A stretch of 53,850 nucleotides of DNA from Lientehia sp934351765 (GCF_052118925.1 NZ_JBQKGG010000016.1:1-53850); one strand, 5' to 3'; shown: positions 38,547 through 48,439, counted from the first letter of the stretch. The notes: generated by a model from the letters alone, not told the origin. Program-made: numbers and translations.

Positions 38547-40202
38547 CTACATCTCATCTTTTACGTATCCGGCCACATTATACGCATGGTCGGACACACG
38601 CTCCAGATTTCCGATGATATCCAGGAAGATCACACCATGGGACGCGCGGCACTCATTGTTTGCCAGCCGGGCGATATGCTTGTCGCGGAGATCCTCCTCC
38701 ATGCTATCTACCTGATCCTCAAACTTGATCACCTGTCGGATTGCCTCGACACTGCCGCTTCTTCTGGCTTCCACCGCATTCTTTACGGCTCCGATCGCAC
38801 ACTCAAACATTTCCTTCAGATCCTCCTGCCCCATCTCCGAGAACTGGATATCACCCTGGATCTTCGACTCCGCCAGCTCGGCAATGTTCTCTGCATGGTC
38901 ACCGATCCTCTCCAGGTCATTGACCGAGTACAGCAGGTTCTTGACCTGCTCTGACTGATCCTCCATAAGGGACAGGTTGGTGATCTTCACCAGATATTCC
39001 GTCAGCGCCTTTTCTATGAAATCAATCAGTGTCTCATTTTTATAAATCTTCTCCACTGATTCCTGGTTATTATTTAAGACCGCATCCTCGCCCAGACGCA
39101 CATTTTCCATGGACAGCTCGCCCATATGAATCACCTCACGCTTTGCTGTCTCAATGGCAAAGGACGGGTTCTCCAGAATTCTGGTGTCCAGATGGGACAT
39201 AACCTGCTGCTCTGCCGACTCGGTCTGATCCGGCTTCTTCTCGCGAACCAGCTTTCCCGATAACGCCACCAGCTTTCCGGCGAAGGGGAACAGAAGGATC
39301 GTATTCACCACATTAAACACGGTATGGAAGATGGAGATCTGGGTACTGCTGATGGTCGAACCTCCCCATGCCGGATTCAGGAAGAATACCACGCACATCA
39401 CGACCGCAAACAGGATCGCACCGATCACATTGAACATCAGATGGATTACAGCAGCACGCTTCGCGGTCTTATGGGCACCCATACTGGCCAGCAGCGCCGT
39501 TACACAGGTACCGATGTTCTGTCCGAGCGTAATATAAACAGCCGCACTCCAGGTCACGACACCGTTCATGGCCAGCGTCTGTAAGATTCCGACCGATGCC
39601 GAAGAGCTCTGGATAATACCGGTGATAACCGCACCGGCCAGGATTCCGAAGATGGGATTGCTTCCCAGTGTTGCAAATATCGTTGAAAAAACAGGTGCAT
39701 CACGATAAGGCTTGATCGCCCCGGACATGAAGCTCAGTCCGATAAACAGAACGCCGAAGCCGACGAGAATAGTACCGATCTCCCTCTTCCGCTCCTTCTT
39801 TGCAAACAGCAGCATAAACGCACCAATTCCGATCAGTACCGGCGCAAAAAACTCCGGCTTCATGACCTCGCCCCACTCACTCATGGAAACCAGCCATGCC
39901 GTGATGGTTGTACCAATGTTTGCGCCCATGATAACGCCAACCGCCTGATTCAGAGTCAGGATTCCTGCATTTACAAAACCGACCACCATAACCGTCGTTG
40001 CCGAAGAGCTCTGAATGATCGCTGTGATCAGCGCTCCGAGAAGAACTCCCAGAAAACGATTGTTGGTGATATATCCCAGCATCCGCTTCATCTTTCCGCC
40101 GGCTGCTTTCTGAAGTCCGTCCGCCATGATATTCATGCCGTACAGGAACATTCCGAGGCCGCCGATAAATTCAAACAACAGCTTTACATCGCTCAGTGCC
40201 AT
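38547..40202 (-). CDS. Na/Pi cotransporter family protein with PhoU-like domain
   Basis: A 551-aa membrane protein. The two repeated halves carry the QSSSA signature: LITAIIQSSSATTVMVVGFVNAG (residues about 60) and AVITGIIQSSSASVGILQTLAM (about 190), each followed by GxNIGTT/C. The last ~190 residues form a PhoU-like helical domain (SVNDLERIGDHAENIAELAESK ... IIGNLERVSDHAYNVAGY), thought to tune uptake of phosphate. The ATG at 40202 follows GTGGAGGG. It is likely a low-affinity Na+-driven phosphate uptake system. Confidence 0.94.
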   Translation of the reverse strand: MALSDVKLLFEFIGGLGMFLYGMNIMADGLQKAAGGKMKRMLGYITNNRFLGVLLGALITAIIQSSSATTVMVVGFVNAGILTLNQAVGVIMGANIGTTITAWLVSMSEWGEVMKPEFFAPVLIGIGAFMLLFAKKERKREIGTILVGFGVLFIGLSFMSGAIKPYRDAPVFSTIFATLGSNPIFGILAGAVITGIIQSSSASVGILQTLAMNGVVTWSAAVYITLGQNIGTCVTALLASMGAHKTAKRAAVIHLMFNVIGAILFAVVMCVVFFLNPAWGGSTISSTQISIFHTVFNVVNTILLFPFAGKLVALSGKLVREKKPDQTESAEQQVMSHLDTRILENPSFAIETAKREVIHMGELSMENVRLGEDAVLNNNQESVEKIYKNETLIDFIEKALTEYLVKITNLSLMEDQSEQVKNLLYSVNDLERIGDHAENIAELAESKIQGDIQFSEMGQEDLKEMFECAIGAVKNAVEARRSGSVEAIRQVIKFEDQVDSMEEDLRDKHIARLANNECRASHGVIFLDIIGNLERVSDHAYNVAGYVKDEM

Positions 40203-40307
40203 AACACCCTCCACATTTCTGCTCTTTTCATATTCGTACAATTACCACTATACAAAATTCAGGTCAAATCAAAACCATGAGCATGTAAAATTTGTGTAAA
40301 GTTCGGC

Positions 40308-40342
40308 CTGAAAAGGCGCCCCGGTCTCCCGAAGCGCCTTTC
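40308..40342 (-). terminator. Terminator of the FtsX-type ABC operon
   Basis: On the minus strand AAAGGCGC ... CGG/CCG ... GCGCCTTTTC: an 8-bp stem with an inner 3-bp extension and a T-run. Confidence 0.75.
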
Positions 40343-40357
40343 GTTCACGTCTGACAG

Positions 40358-43300
40358 TTATTCCACACTCTTTAACGACTCCACCATGTCGATCTTCCGC
40401 AGCTTAAAATACATAAATACATTCACCAGAAGCGCAAACAGCACCGTCAGCGCCGCACAGTAAACATAGCTGATGGGATGGACTACCCGTCCGAACATGA
40501 TGAGATCTACCTCTACGGTCTTAATGACAAACCGATGCAGAAGATTTCCCATGAAAATTCCGACTACAATACCGATGGCTGTCAGCAGCACATTTTCGCG
40601 ATACACATACACCGCCAGCTCCATATCATAAAAGCCCAGAAGCCGGATTGTCGCCAGCTCCCGCCGCCGCTCCGTGATGTTGATATTGTTCAGATTATAA
40701 ACCACCACAAACGCCAGCAGTCCGGCAGAGGTGATCAACACCCCGATCACGGAATCAAGACTCTCCAGCATATCCAGGATCGTCTGGTTCATGTCTGTCA
40801 CCAGTGTCACGCCGGAAACGGCAGGCTCCTCCAGAAGGAGCTCCGCCAGCCTCTGCTCCGGTTCCTTCCCGTTTTCATGAAGACGGATATACTCCTTGTC
40901 ATACTGCGGCTCCGCTCCATACAGCTTCTCATAAAGCGTCGGAGACAGATATACATAGTTATAAACATAATTTTCAACAATATGAGACACCGTGACCGTT
41001 ACACTTTCCGTATCGCTCTCCTTTAACCGGAACGAATCTCCTACCTGCAAGTCCAAAAACTTTGCCAGCTTTTCATTGATTGCAGCTCCCTCGTCATCGA
41101 GCTCATAGACCTGCTTCGAGATCCGGTCGCGAAGCACAAAGAAATCCGGAAACTCCCCGATTTCCTTCGGTACAACCAGATTAATCTCCCTGGTTACACC
41201 GTTAGCCTCCGCATCAAGGGTTGCCGTATGTGCCGTCAGCACCTCATCGACATTGTCTGTCTCCGAAAGAGTCTGATCCAGCTTCTCTCGATCCACTTCC
41301 CCGCAGTCTGTATCGATCCCAGCCACCACATCATACCGCCAGAGCTCTCCATACTGGCTTTCCGATACGGCATAAATCGAATCGCGCAGGCCAAAGCCTA
41401 CGATCAGAAGTGCCATACAGGCACCGATCCCGAACACCGTCATCAAAAACCTCTTTTTATACCGGAACAGATTCCGAAGCGTTGATTTCTGGCTGAAATT
41501 CAGATGCTTCCAGATCGGGCGGATCCGCTCCAGAAGAATTTTCTTTCCCTGCAGAGGTGCCGCCGGCCGCATCAGCTCCGCCGGCTGGGACAGGGCTGCG
41601 CGATAACAGGCCGCCAGCGTTGCTCCGCCGGTACAAAGTACTGCGATAGCTGAAGCCCCCAGCGCATAGCCCCAGTTATAGGGCACGCGGATAATTGTCA
41701 GATTCACATATAAAATCTTATAGGATGTAATGATGACCCAGGGAAGAAGCTTTTCTCCCACCAGGAATCCCAGCACACTCCCCAGCACACTGGCTGAGAC
41801 TGCATACCCCAGATACTTCGCCGCAATGGATAAGGTACTGTATCCCAGCGCTTTCATGGTGCCGATCTCCGTCCGCTTCTCTTCCACCATGCGTGTCATG
41901 GTTGTCAGGCTCACCAGTGCTGCCACCAGGAAAAAGATCACCGGGAAGACCTTTCCAATGGCGCCGATCCGATCTGCATCACTGTCATATTCCACATAAG
42001 ACTGAACTGTGTCACGGCCCAGCACATACCACTCTGGCAGCTTCAGCTTATCAAGCTCTGCCCGGGCATCGTCAAGCTCCTGCTCTCCGTCGGAAAGCTG
42101 CTGTTCTGCATCCGCCTTTGCTTCCGCATAATCCGCTCTGGCATCGTTAAGCGTTTCCTCATTATCTGCAAGCTCCTGTTTTGCATCCAGAAGCTGAGCT
42201 TCTCCGTCTGCAATCTGAGCCTTTGCTGACTGAAGCTGATTTTCCCCCTCTGCCAGCTTCGCCTTTGCTTCTGCAAGCTGGTTTTCTCCGGCCTCCAGCT
42301 CCGACCTTGCTGCCGCAAGAGCTTCCTCTCCCTGCTTTAACTGTGCTTCCTTCTCCAAAAGCTCTGACTTTCCACTGTTCAGCTGTACCTCCGCTGCCTG
42401 CAGTGCTGCCTCCTGATGATCAAGCTCCGCCTTTCCGCTCTCCAGCGCCTGCCGCCCCGCCAGAAGCTCTGTTTCCTTTTCATTCAGCAGCTCTTTCATT
42501 TCGGAAAGCTCTGCCTCCTGCGCCGAAAGCACTGCTTCCTGTGCACGGATCTGCTCCTCTGCCGCCAAAACAGCTGACTGCGCCGCCTGATACTCCGGAT
42601 TTGTCTCCGGATCGATTCCGGCTGCCAAAAGAGCCTCTCTCATGGATGCAAGCGCAGCCTGATTCTTCGCAAGCTCCGTTTTTGCAGTCTCTAACGCCTG
42701 CCATCCCTCCTGGATCTCCGCCGCTCCGTTCTCATACTGGCTTTTCGCCAATGCCAGAGACGCCTCTCCGTCTTCCAGCACTGCCTCCTGTTCCTGAAGT
42801 CTGGCTCTGGCATTCCGGATTTCCGTTTTTCCATATTCCAGCTTCTGTTCCTGCTCCGCCAGCGCCGCTTTTCCGTCTTCCAGCGCAGCCTTTCCATTCC
42901 GGAGCTCCTGCTCCTTCTCCGCAAGAGTGTTCTTTGCGCCTGACAGCTCCTGCTCCTGTTTTGCAAGCTCAGCCTTTCCGTCTTCCAGTGTTTTTTCACT
43001 GGCCTGAAGCTCGGCCCTTCCCTCCGCCAGCTTCTGTTCATTTTCGGCAATCAGTTCCCGGCCGTCCTGAAGCGCCTGTTCTCCATCTGTGATCTGCGTC
43101 TCCGCATCTGCCAGTTTTTCTTCTGCCTCCGCGCGGCTGTCGTCCAACTTCCGCTGCCCGTCATCGATCTTATCCTGCGCTTCCTTCCGCACCTCAGAAA
43201 GACGAACCTCACAGCGTTCCCCTGCAATGTCCTCCACCTGTGCCTTAATCTGATCCGCCGCAGAAAAATAGGCATCACTGGCTGTAATATACGGCTTCAG

Positions 43301-43954
43301 GCTGTCGCATGTTGCATAGATCTGTGTATAAATATCCGACTTGAACTCCTCCGGCAGCACCATGACAAAGCCCCGGATATCCCCGTTCCCGATGGTTGAT
43401 GAGCCCTTATCAAAATTCAGATAATAGGGGCTGGAGCCGATACCGACGATCGTATACGTTTCATGGTTCAGCGTATCACTCAGCGGATCCTTTGTTCCTG
43501 ATTTCAGAGTGATCCTGTCTCCCACCTGATAATCTCCGGCTATACAGAGCTGATTATCCAGGAAACACTCTCCCTCCTTCTCCGGCAGCCGTCCTTCGTC
43601 AATCGTCACATAATTTAACTGCGTCATCAGTGTGGCTACATGAATCACCAGCTCTTTTTCTCCGCACTGGGTCAGCACCTCAACCGACTGCTCGCCCTCC
43701 GCCTGAGAAATCCCGTCCACCGCCCGGATTGCCTCCAGATCCGCCCCGGTCAGTCCCATCGTCGACAGGATCCGGAGATCCATAAAATTCGCCTGATCCG
43801 CCACAGCATCCGCAGACAGCCGCATATCCGGCTCAGCTGCACGGATTCCGGAGAAAAATGCCACGCCGAGCGCCACAATAAATAAGATAGAAAGATACCG
43901 GTTCAGGCTTCGCCTGATTTCCCGGAAAAAATCTTTACGCTGTGCCTGTTTCAT
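40358..43954 (-). CDS. FtsX/MacB-type ABC transporter permease with a very long coiled coil
   Basis: A 1198-aa membrane protein. An N-terminal helix (SILFIVALGVAFFSGIRAAEP) leads to an extracellular domain. Residues about 255-640 then form an Ala/Glu/Lys/Leu-rich heptad region (for example LAEGENQLQSAKAQIADGE) of nearly 400 residues. The first FtsX core (VFPVIFFLVAALVSLTTMTRMVEEKRTEIGTMKALGYS) follows, then a second domain and a final FtsX core (VVYNLNNINITERRRELATIRLLGFYDMELAVYVYRENVLL). It pairs with the ATPase gene 22 bp upstream. MacB-like exporters with this build occur in Lachnospiraceae; substrate unknown. Confidence 0.92.
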   Translation of the reverse strand: MKQAQRKDFFREIRRSLNRYLSILFIVALGVAFFSGIRAAEPDMRLSADAVADQANFMDLRILSTMGLTGADLEAIRAVDGISQAEGEQSVEVLTQCGEKELVIHVATLMTQLNYVTIDEGRLPEKEGECFLDNQLCIAGDYQVGDRITLKSGTKDPLSDTLNHETYTIVGIGSSPYYLNFDKGSSTIGNGDIRGFVMVLPEEFKSDIYTQIYATCDSLKPYITASDAYFSAADQIKAQVEDIAGERCEVRLSEVRKEAQDKIDDGQRKLDDSRAEAEEKLADAETQITDGEQALQDGRELIAENEQKLAEGRAELQASEKTLEDGKAELAKQEQELSGAKNTLAEKEQELRNGKAALEDGKAALAEQEQKLEYGKTEIRNARARLQEQEAVLEDGEASLALAKSQYENGAAEIQEGWQALETAKTELAKNQAALASMREALLAAGIDPETNPEYQAAQSAVLAAEEQIRAQEAVLSAQEAELSEMKELLNEKETELLAGRQALESGKAELDHQEAALQAAEVQLNSGKSELLEKEAQLKQGEEALAAARSELEAGENQLAEAKAKLAEGENQLQSAKAQIADGEAQLLDAKQELADNEETLNDARADYAEAKADAEQQLSDGEQELDDARAELDKLKLPEWYVLGRDTVQSYVEYDSDADRIGAIGKVFPVIFFLVAALVSLTTMTRMVEEKRTEIGTMKALGYSTLSIAAKYLGYAVSASVLGSVLGFLVGEKLLPWVIITSYKILYVNLTIIRVPYNWGYALGASAIAVLCTGGATLAACYRAALSQPAELMRPAAPLQGKKILLERIRPIWKHLNFSQKSTLRNLFRYKKRFLMTVFGIGACMALLIVGFGLRDSIYAVSESQYGELWRYDVVAGIDTDCGEVDREKLDQTLSETDNVDEVLTAHTATLDAEANGVTREINLVVPKEIGEFPDFFVLRDRISKQVYELDDEGAAINEKLAKFLDLQVGDSFRLKESDTESVTVTVSHIVENYVYNYVYLSPTLYEKLYGAEPQYDKEYIRLHENGKEPEQRLAELLLEEPAVSGVTLVTDMNQTILDMLESLDSVIGVLITSAGLLAFVVVYNLNNINITERRRELATIRLLGFYDMELAVYVYRENVLLTAIGIVVGIFMGNLLHRFVIKTVEVDLIMFGRVVHPISYVYCAALTVLFALLVNVFMYFKLRKIDMVESLKSVE

Positions 43955-43976
43955 TCCCTGTCCTGTCCTTTCAATT

Positions 43977-44678
43977 TTACCATTCGATTTCTTCTACAGG
44001 AATCGGATGCTCATTGAGCCGCATGGACGAAACCCGTCCGTTTTTGATTTTAATGATCCGGTCCGCCATAGGCGCCAGAGCCGAATTATGGGTGATGACT
44101 ATGACCGTCATTCCCTTCTCGCGACAGGTGTCCTGCAAAAGCTTCAGAATCGCCTTTCCTGTCTGATAATCCAGCGCACCGGTAGGCTCATCACATAACA
44201 GGAGCTTCGGATTTTTCGCCAGAGCTCTGGCAATGGATACCCGCTGCTGCTCTCCGCCGGAAAGCTGAGACGGGAAATTTCCCATCCGTTCCCCAAGACC
44301 TACCTCCTTCAGGATCTCCTCGGCATCCAGATGATCCCGGCAGATCTGAAGCGCCAGTTCTACATTCTCCAGTGCAGTCAGGTTCTGGACCAGATTATAA
44401 AACTGGAACACAAATCCGATGTCTTCCCTCCGGTACTTCGTCATTTTTTTCCGGTCAAAGGACGCCACATCAACACCATCCACCAGAACCTGTCCCTCAG
44501 TTGCCTGATCCATACCGCCGAGAATATTCAGAACCGTTGTTTTTCCCGCTCCGCTGGGGCCGACGATCACTACAAACTCTCCCTTTTCAATGGAAAAGTT
44601 CATATCATCCACCGCGTTGATCACAACCTCGCCCATTTTATATATCTTTTTTACATGCTTTACTTCCACAAATGCCAT
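43977..44678 (-). CDS. ABC transporter ATP-binding protein (MacB/LolD type)
   Basis: A 233-aa ATPase with Walker A GPSGAGKTT, signature LSGGEQQRVSIARAL, Walker B LLLCDEPTGALD and switch His (ITHNSAL). The Q-loop region DIGFVFQFYNLVQNLTALENVELAL is the MacB/LolD form. It partners the permease at 40358-43954. GGGGAGGG precedes the ATG. It is divergent from the ABM monooxygenase gene. Confidence 0.95.
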   Translation of the reverse strand: MAFVEVKHVKKIYKMGEVVINAVDDMNFSIEKGEFVVIVGPSGAGKTTVLNILGGMDQATEGQVLVDGVDVASFDRKKMTKYRREDIGFVFQFYNLVQNLTALENVELALQICRDHLDAEEILKEVGLGERMGNFPSQLSGGEQQRVSIARALAKNPKLLLCDEPTGALDYQTGKAILKLLQDTCREKGMTVIVITHNSALAPMADRIIKIKNGRVSSMRLNEHPIPVEEIEW

Positions 44679-44776
44679 GAAACGCCCTCCCCTGCACTGC
44701 TTATTTTATTTTATCATACCGTATTTTTCGCAGTCCGTCATCCATTTGTTTCTGAAATCTTTCTAAAGCTGAATTC

Positions 44777-44806
44777 TTGACGGCCTTCGTCACCCGACGA
44801 TATAAT
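44777..44806 (+). promoter_or_regulatory. Promoter of the ABM-domain gene
   Basis: TTGACG (44777-44782), 18-bp spacer, TATAAT (44801-44806). It also rules out the longer open frame starting at 44777. Confidence 0.7.
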
Positions 44807-44836
44807 AAGATTAAAAACAAAGTCGGAGGTATTCTT

Positions 44837-45130
44837 ATGAATCAGTTATTGCTTCTCGTCACCTATCACACCCGTACCGGTGCCAGAGCCGACTTTCTTC
44901 GCGCTATGGAAACCTCCGGGATTCTGGAAACGATCCGCAAAGAGGACGGCTGCCTGCGCTACGATTATTTTCTGAGCGCCGATGATCCCGAGGCCATTCT
45001 TCTGGTAGAAAAATGGGAATCCGAGGAAAAACAGCTTCTCCATCTTCAGACCCCTCACATGGCTCAGTTCCGGGCAGACATCAAAGAAATCTATGTGAAA
45101 GAAACCGCTGTGGAAAAAATCAGCCTGTAG
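44837..45130 (+). CDS. Antibiotic biosynthesis monooxygenase (ABM)-domain protein
   Basis: A 97-aa dimeric ferredoxin-fold protein (LLLVTYHTRTGARADFLRAMETSGILETIRKEDGCLRYDYFLSADDPEAILLVEKWESEEKQLLHLQTPHMAQF), the usual ABM/YgiN pattern with the His of HLQTPHM. Reaction unknown; relatives act as quinol monooxygenases or heme-degrading or detoxifying enzymes. CGGAGG precedes the ATG. Single-gene unit with its own promoter and terminator. Confidence 0.9.
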   Translation: MNQLLLLVTYHTRTGARADFLRAMETSGILETIRKEDGCLRYDYFLSADDPEAILLVEKWESEEKQLLHLQTPHMAQFRADIKEIYVKETAVEKISL

Positions 45131-45187
45131 AAGTGTCGCTGGAGGGAAAAAGGAACTCCGCGTTTTGTACCTTTCTTTTTACAGAAA

Positions 45188-45220
45188 GCGGGAAGCCAGC
45201 TCTGGCTTCCCGCTCATTTT
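45188..45220. terminator. Bidirectional terminator between the ABM gene and the kinase gene
   Basis: Perfect 12-bp stem GCGGGAAGCCAG / CTGGCTTCCCGC (45188-45199, 45202-45213). T-rich sequence follows on the plus strand (TCATTTT) and on the minus strand (TTTCTGTAAAAAG, weaker). Confidence 0.75.
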
Positions 45221-45236
45221 CCTGTCAACTCTCTGT

Positions 45237-45851
45237 TTAAAACCGAATCTTCAGATATGCCTTGATCATCTCCACACACTTCTCAAATCCCAGCTTTCCG
45301 CTGTTAAGACTGAGATCATAGTTGCGCAGATCATTCCATTCATGTCCGGTGTAATATTTGTAAAAATCGCCGCGATACTTATCCGTCTGCTCGATGAACC
45401 TCTTCATTTCCTTCAGGGTCATGCTGTTGCGCTCCATGGCCTGCTCCAGACAAAACGCTTCATCCGCATGAACAAATACGCTGAGGACATCATCCCGGTC
45501 TTTTAATACGAAGTCCGCGCAGCGGCCGATGATGACACAGGACTCTTCCTCTGCAATCTTCTTGATCGTTCTGGCCGTCAGATTAAAGAGATTGTCCTCG
45601 GAGATAAATGCCTTGTTTTCCGGTTCAATTACTTCACCCTGATAAACCCTGGAGCCGAACAGCTTTGCACCACGTGGTGCTTTTTCGTCTGCCGCACCGA
45701 ACAGCTTTTCATGGATTCCGCTGTCCTCCGAAGCCCGTCTTAAAACCTCCCGGTCATAAAACGGAATATCCAGCTCCTTCGCCAGCATCTTTCCGATGGT
45801 CCGTCCGCCGCTTCCGTACTGCCGTGCAATAGTAATAACTGCTTTCTTCAT
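45237..45851 (-). CDS. Cytidylate kinase-like family protein
   Basis: A 204-aa P-loop protein (ITIARQYGSGGRTIGKMLAKELDIPFYDREVL ... ARTIKKIAEEESCVIIGRCADFVLKDRDDVLSVFVHADEAFCLEQAMERN ... DKYRGDFYKYYTGHEWNDLRNYDLSLNSGKLGFEKCVEMI). It belongs to a cytidylate-kinase-like group found in Clostridia, not the CMP kinase (Cmk) itself; the substrate is unknown. GGGGGAT precedes the ATG. It follows livF by 13 bp, so it is probably the last gene of the branched-chain amino acid operon. A truncated relative lies at 24894-25361. Confidence 0.9.
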   Translation of the reverse strand: MKKAVITIARQYGSGGRTIGKMLAKELDIPFYDREVLRRASEDSGIHEKLFGAADEKAPRGAKLFGSRVYQGEVIEPENKAFISEDNLFNLTARTIKKIAEEESCVIIGRCADFVLKDRDDVLSVFVHADEAFCLEQAMERNSMTLKEMKRFIEQTDKYRGDFYKYYTGHEWNDLRNYDLSLNSGKLGFEKCVEMIKAYLKIRF

Positions 45852-45864
45852 GAGCGATCCCCCT

Positions 45865-46575
45865 TTACTCACCTAAATATGCTTTCTTGATGGACTCGTC
45901 GTTCAGAAGCTCCGATGCCTTTCCGTCAAGAACGATCTTTCCGGTTTCCAGCACATACGCGCGGTCAGCAATAGACAGCGCCTTCTTAGCATTCTGCTCA
46001 ACCAGAAGAACGGTCGTTCCTGCTGCACTGACCTCCTGAATGATCTGAAAGATCTCATTTACATAGATCGGAGACAGACCCATGGACGGTTCATCCATGA
46101 GCATGATCTTCGGTTTGGACATTAATGCACGTCCGATGGCCAGCATCTGCTGCTCGCCGCCGGAAAGTGTACCTGCCGGCTGATTCCGGCGTTCCTTCAG
46201 ACGCGGGAATTTTTCATAGACCATATTCAGTGTTTCTTCGTATTCCTGCTTGTCTTTTCTCGTATATGCACCCATACGCAGGTTCTGGTAAACGGTCAGG
46301 TTCGCAAATACCCGTCGTCCCTCCGGCACATGAGCCATGCCCATCTCCACGATCTTATGGGGCGGAGCCTTTGTAATTTCCGTTCCGGCCAGAGTCACCG
46401 TTCCGTTTTTAATGGGCAGAAGCCCGGTAATTGCATGAAGCGTCGTGGTCTTTCCTGCGCCGTTGGCGCCGATCAGTGCAACGACCTCTCCCTGTCCTAC
46501 TTCAAAGGAGATCCCCTTCAGGGCCTGGATCATGCCATAATATACCTGTAAATCCTTTACTTCCAGTAATGCCAT
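45865..46575 (-). CDS. livF: Branched-chain amino acid ABC transporter ATP-binding protein LivF
   Basis: A 236-aa ATPase: Walker A GANGAGKTT, signature LSGGEQQMLAIGRAL, Walker B IMLMDEPSMGLSP, switch region LLVEQNAKKAL. The VPEGRRVFANLTVYQNLRMGAY block is typical of LivF. It ends 13 bp before the kinase gene and starts 12 bp after livG. Confidence 0.97.
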   Translation of the reverse strand: MALLEVKDLQVYYGMIQALKGISFEVGQGEVVALIGANGAGKTTTLHAITGLLPIKNGTVTLAGTEITKAPPHKIVEMGMAHVPEGRRVFANLTVYQNLRMGAYTRKDKQEYEETLNMVYEKFPRLKERRNQPAGTLSGGEQQMLAIGRALMSKPKIMLMDEPSMGLSPIYVNEIFQIIQEVSAAGTTVLLVEQNAKKALSIADRAYVLETGKIVLDGKASELLNDESIKKAYLGE

Positions 46576-46587
46576 GTTCCGTTCCTC

Positions 46588-47349
46588 CTATTCATCACCC
46601 AGATATGCCTTGATTACCTGCGGGTCATTCAGTACCTGCTTCGTTTCTCCCTGGCAGAGGATCTCACCGAAGTTCAGTACCGTCAGCTGCTCACAGATTC
46701 CGCCGACCAGCTTCATATCATGCTCGATCAGAAGGATCGTCATATCAAATTTCTTCTGGACAAACTTGATGGTCTCCATGAGCTCCTCTGTCTCATTAGG
46801 GTTCATTCCGGCCGCCGGCTCATCCAGCAGAAGAAGCTTCGGCTCTGTTGCCAGCGCTCTGGCAATCTCCAGCTTTCTCTGCTCACCATAAGGAAGATTG
46901 GATGCCTTGTAATCCGCCTTGGAATCCAGGTCAAATACCTTTAACAGCTCCATGGCCTTCTCGTTCATCTGCTTCTCCACCTTAAAGTAAGAAGGAAGAC
47001 GCAGGATTCCCGCGATTGTCGAATATTTATAATTATTATGAAGTCCTGCCTTTACATTGTCAAGAACAGACAGTTCCTTAAACAGCCGGATATTCTGAAA
47101 GGTTCTTGCGATTCCCTCTTTGTTGATCTCAATCGCCTTTTTTCTTGTGATGTCCACGCCGTCAAGACGGATAATTCCCTCCGTTGGCTTATAAACACCG
47201 GTCAGCAGGTTGAACACGGTGGTCTTTCCTGCACCGTTGGGACCGATCAGTCCGTAAAGCTGGCCTTTTTCGATCTGGATCTCAAAGGCATTGACCGCAC
47301 GGAGGCCGCCGAACGAAATGCCGAGATTTTTAACCTCTAATAACGCCAT
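46588..47349 (-). CDS. livG: Branched-chain amino acid ABC transporter ATP-binding protein LivG
   Basis: A 253-aa ATPase: Walker A GPNGAGKTT, GIARTFQNIRLFKELSVLDNVKAG (LivG block), signature LPYGEQRKLEIARAL, Walker B LLLLDEPAAGMNPNE, switch His IEHDMKLV. Pairs with LivF at the LivH/LivM membrane dimer. One base separates it from livM. Confidence 0.97.
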   Translation of the reverse strand: MALLEVKNLGISFGGLRAVNAFEIQIEKGQLYGLIGPNGAGKTTVFNLLTGVYKPTEGIIRLDGVDITRKKAIEINKEGIARTFQNIRLFKELSVLDNVKAGLHNNYKYSTIAGILRLPSYFKVEKQMNEKAMELLKVFDLDSKADYKASNLPYGEQRKLEIARALATEPKLLLLDEPAAGMNPNETEELMETIKFVQKKFDMTILLIEHDMKLVGGICEQLTVLNFGEILCQGETKQVLNDPQVIKAYLGDE

Positions 47350-47350
47350 C

Positions 47351-48427
47351 TTACCTGGCCTCCTTTCTCTTGGAACGGAACACGTTACGCAGCTTCACTG
47401 CCAGCTTTTCCTTGAATTCCCTGCCGCCCTTGCTCCAGTTAAAGATCATAACCACGATCAGGATAATGGAGTAGATCAGCATACGATAGTTGGACAGGCC
47501 TCGCAGAAGCTCCGGGATCAGCGTCAAGACAACTGCCGCGATCAGGGAACCTCTCATATTTCCGATTCCTCCGAGAACCACATAAACCAGGATCATGATG
47601 GACATATTGTAACCGAAGTTCTTGGGCGATGCCACCAGGGAGGACAGGTTATGGGCATAAAGCACACCTGCTGCTCCGGCAATGGCTGCCGACATGGCAA
47701 ATGCCATCATCTTGTATTTTGTAATATTAATTCCCACCGATTCCGCTGCGATCCGGTCGTCACGGATCGCCATGATCGCGCGTCCGCCTCTGGAATTGAT
47801 CAGGTTCAGAATGATAACCAGTGTCAGCAATAACAGCAGGATCCCGATGATAAATGAAGAATCATGAGGCGTTCCATTGATCCCCTGGGCTCCATTGACG
47901 ATGACCTCGCCGGTGGAATCCAGATTCAGGGAAACCGAATCCTTTAACGAAAAATGGAACCCGCTTCCGTCCACACCGACATACATGGCATTGATCACGT
48001 TTTTAATGATCTCACCGAATGCCAGTGTTACGATGGCCAGATAATCGCCGCGCAGTCTCAGTACCGGGATTCCAATAAGGATTCCGAAAATACCGGCCAC
48101 AATGACGCCGATCAGTAACGCCAGGAAAAACCGCAGGCCGTCAGGCATGGCTCCCTCTGCCAGCTTAGAGAAAAATGCACTGGAAAAGGCGCCGACACAC
48201 ATAAAGCCTGCATGTCCGAGACTTAAATTCCCAAGAATTCCAACTACCAGATTCAGAGAAACTGCCAGGATCATGTACGCTGTCATGGGAACCAGCAGCC
48301 CCTCTAAAAGGCTGGACAACATTCCCAGGGCGGACATCAGCTGCATCACAATGGCAAAGATGATCACCATGGCATAAATAGAGAAATTATATTTTGTTGT
48401 TTTCTGCATTTGCTTCATCTGCTTCAT
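47351..48427 (-). CDS. livM: Branched-chain amino acid ABC transporter permease LivM
   Basis: A 358-aa membrane protein with about nine helices and the LivM pattern (LGNLSLGHAGFMCVGAFSSAFF; LRGDYLAIVTLAFGEIIKNVINAM; ALSAAIAGAAG-type stretch AFAMSAAIAGAAGVLYAHNLSSLV). The N-terminus MKQMKQMQKTTKYNF is polar. GGAGGAC lies before the ATG at 48427. 12 bp after livH. Confidence 0.96.
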   Translation of the reverse strand: MKQMKQMQKTTKYNFSIYAMVIIFAIVMQLMSALGMLSSLLEGLLVPMTAYMILAVSLNLVVGILGNLSLGHAGFMCVGAFSSAFFSKLAEGAMPDGLRFFLALLIGVIVAGIFGILIGIPVLRLRGDYLAIVTLAFGEIIKNVINAMYVGVDGSGFHFSLKDSVSLNLDSTGEVIVNGAQGINGTPHDSSFIIGILLLLLTLVIILNLINSRGGRAIMAIRDDRIAAESVGINITKYKMMAFAMSAAIAGAAGVLYAHNLSSLVASPKNFGYNMSIMILVYVVLGGIGNMRGSLIAAVVLTLIPELLRGLSNYRMLIYSIILIVVMIFNWSKGGREFKEKLAVKLRNVFRSKRKEAR

Positions 48428-48439
48428 TTCCAGTCCTCC

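Noticed and set aside
42043..43278. Long alternative frames over the coiled-coil permease
   Set aside because: They are shadows of the repetitive Ala/Glu/Leu-rich coding region and have no plausible protein features.
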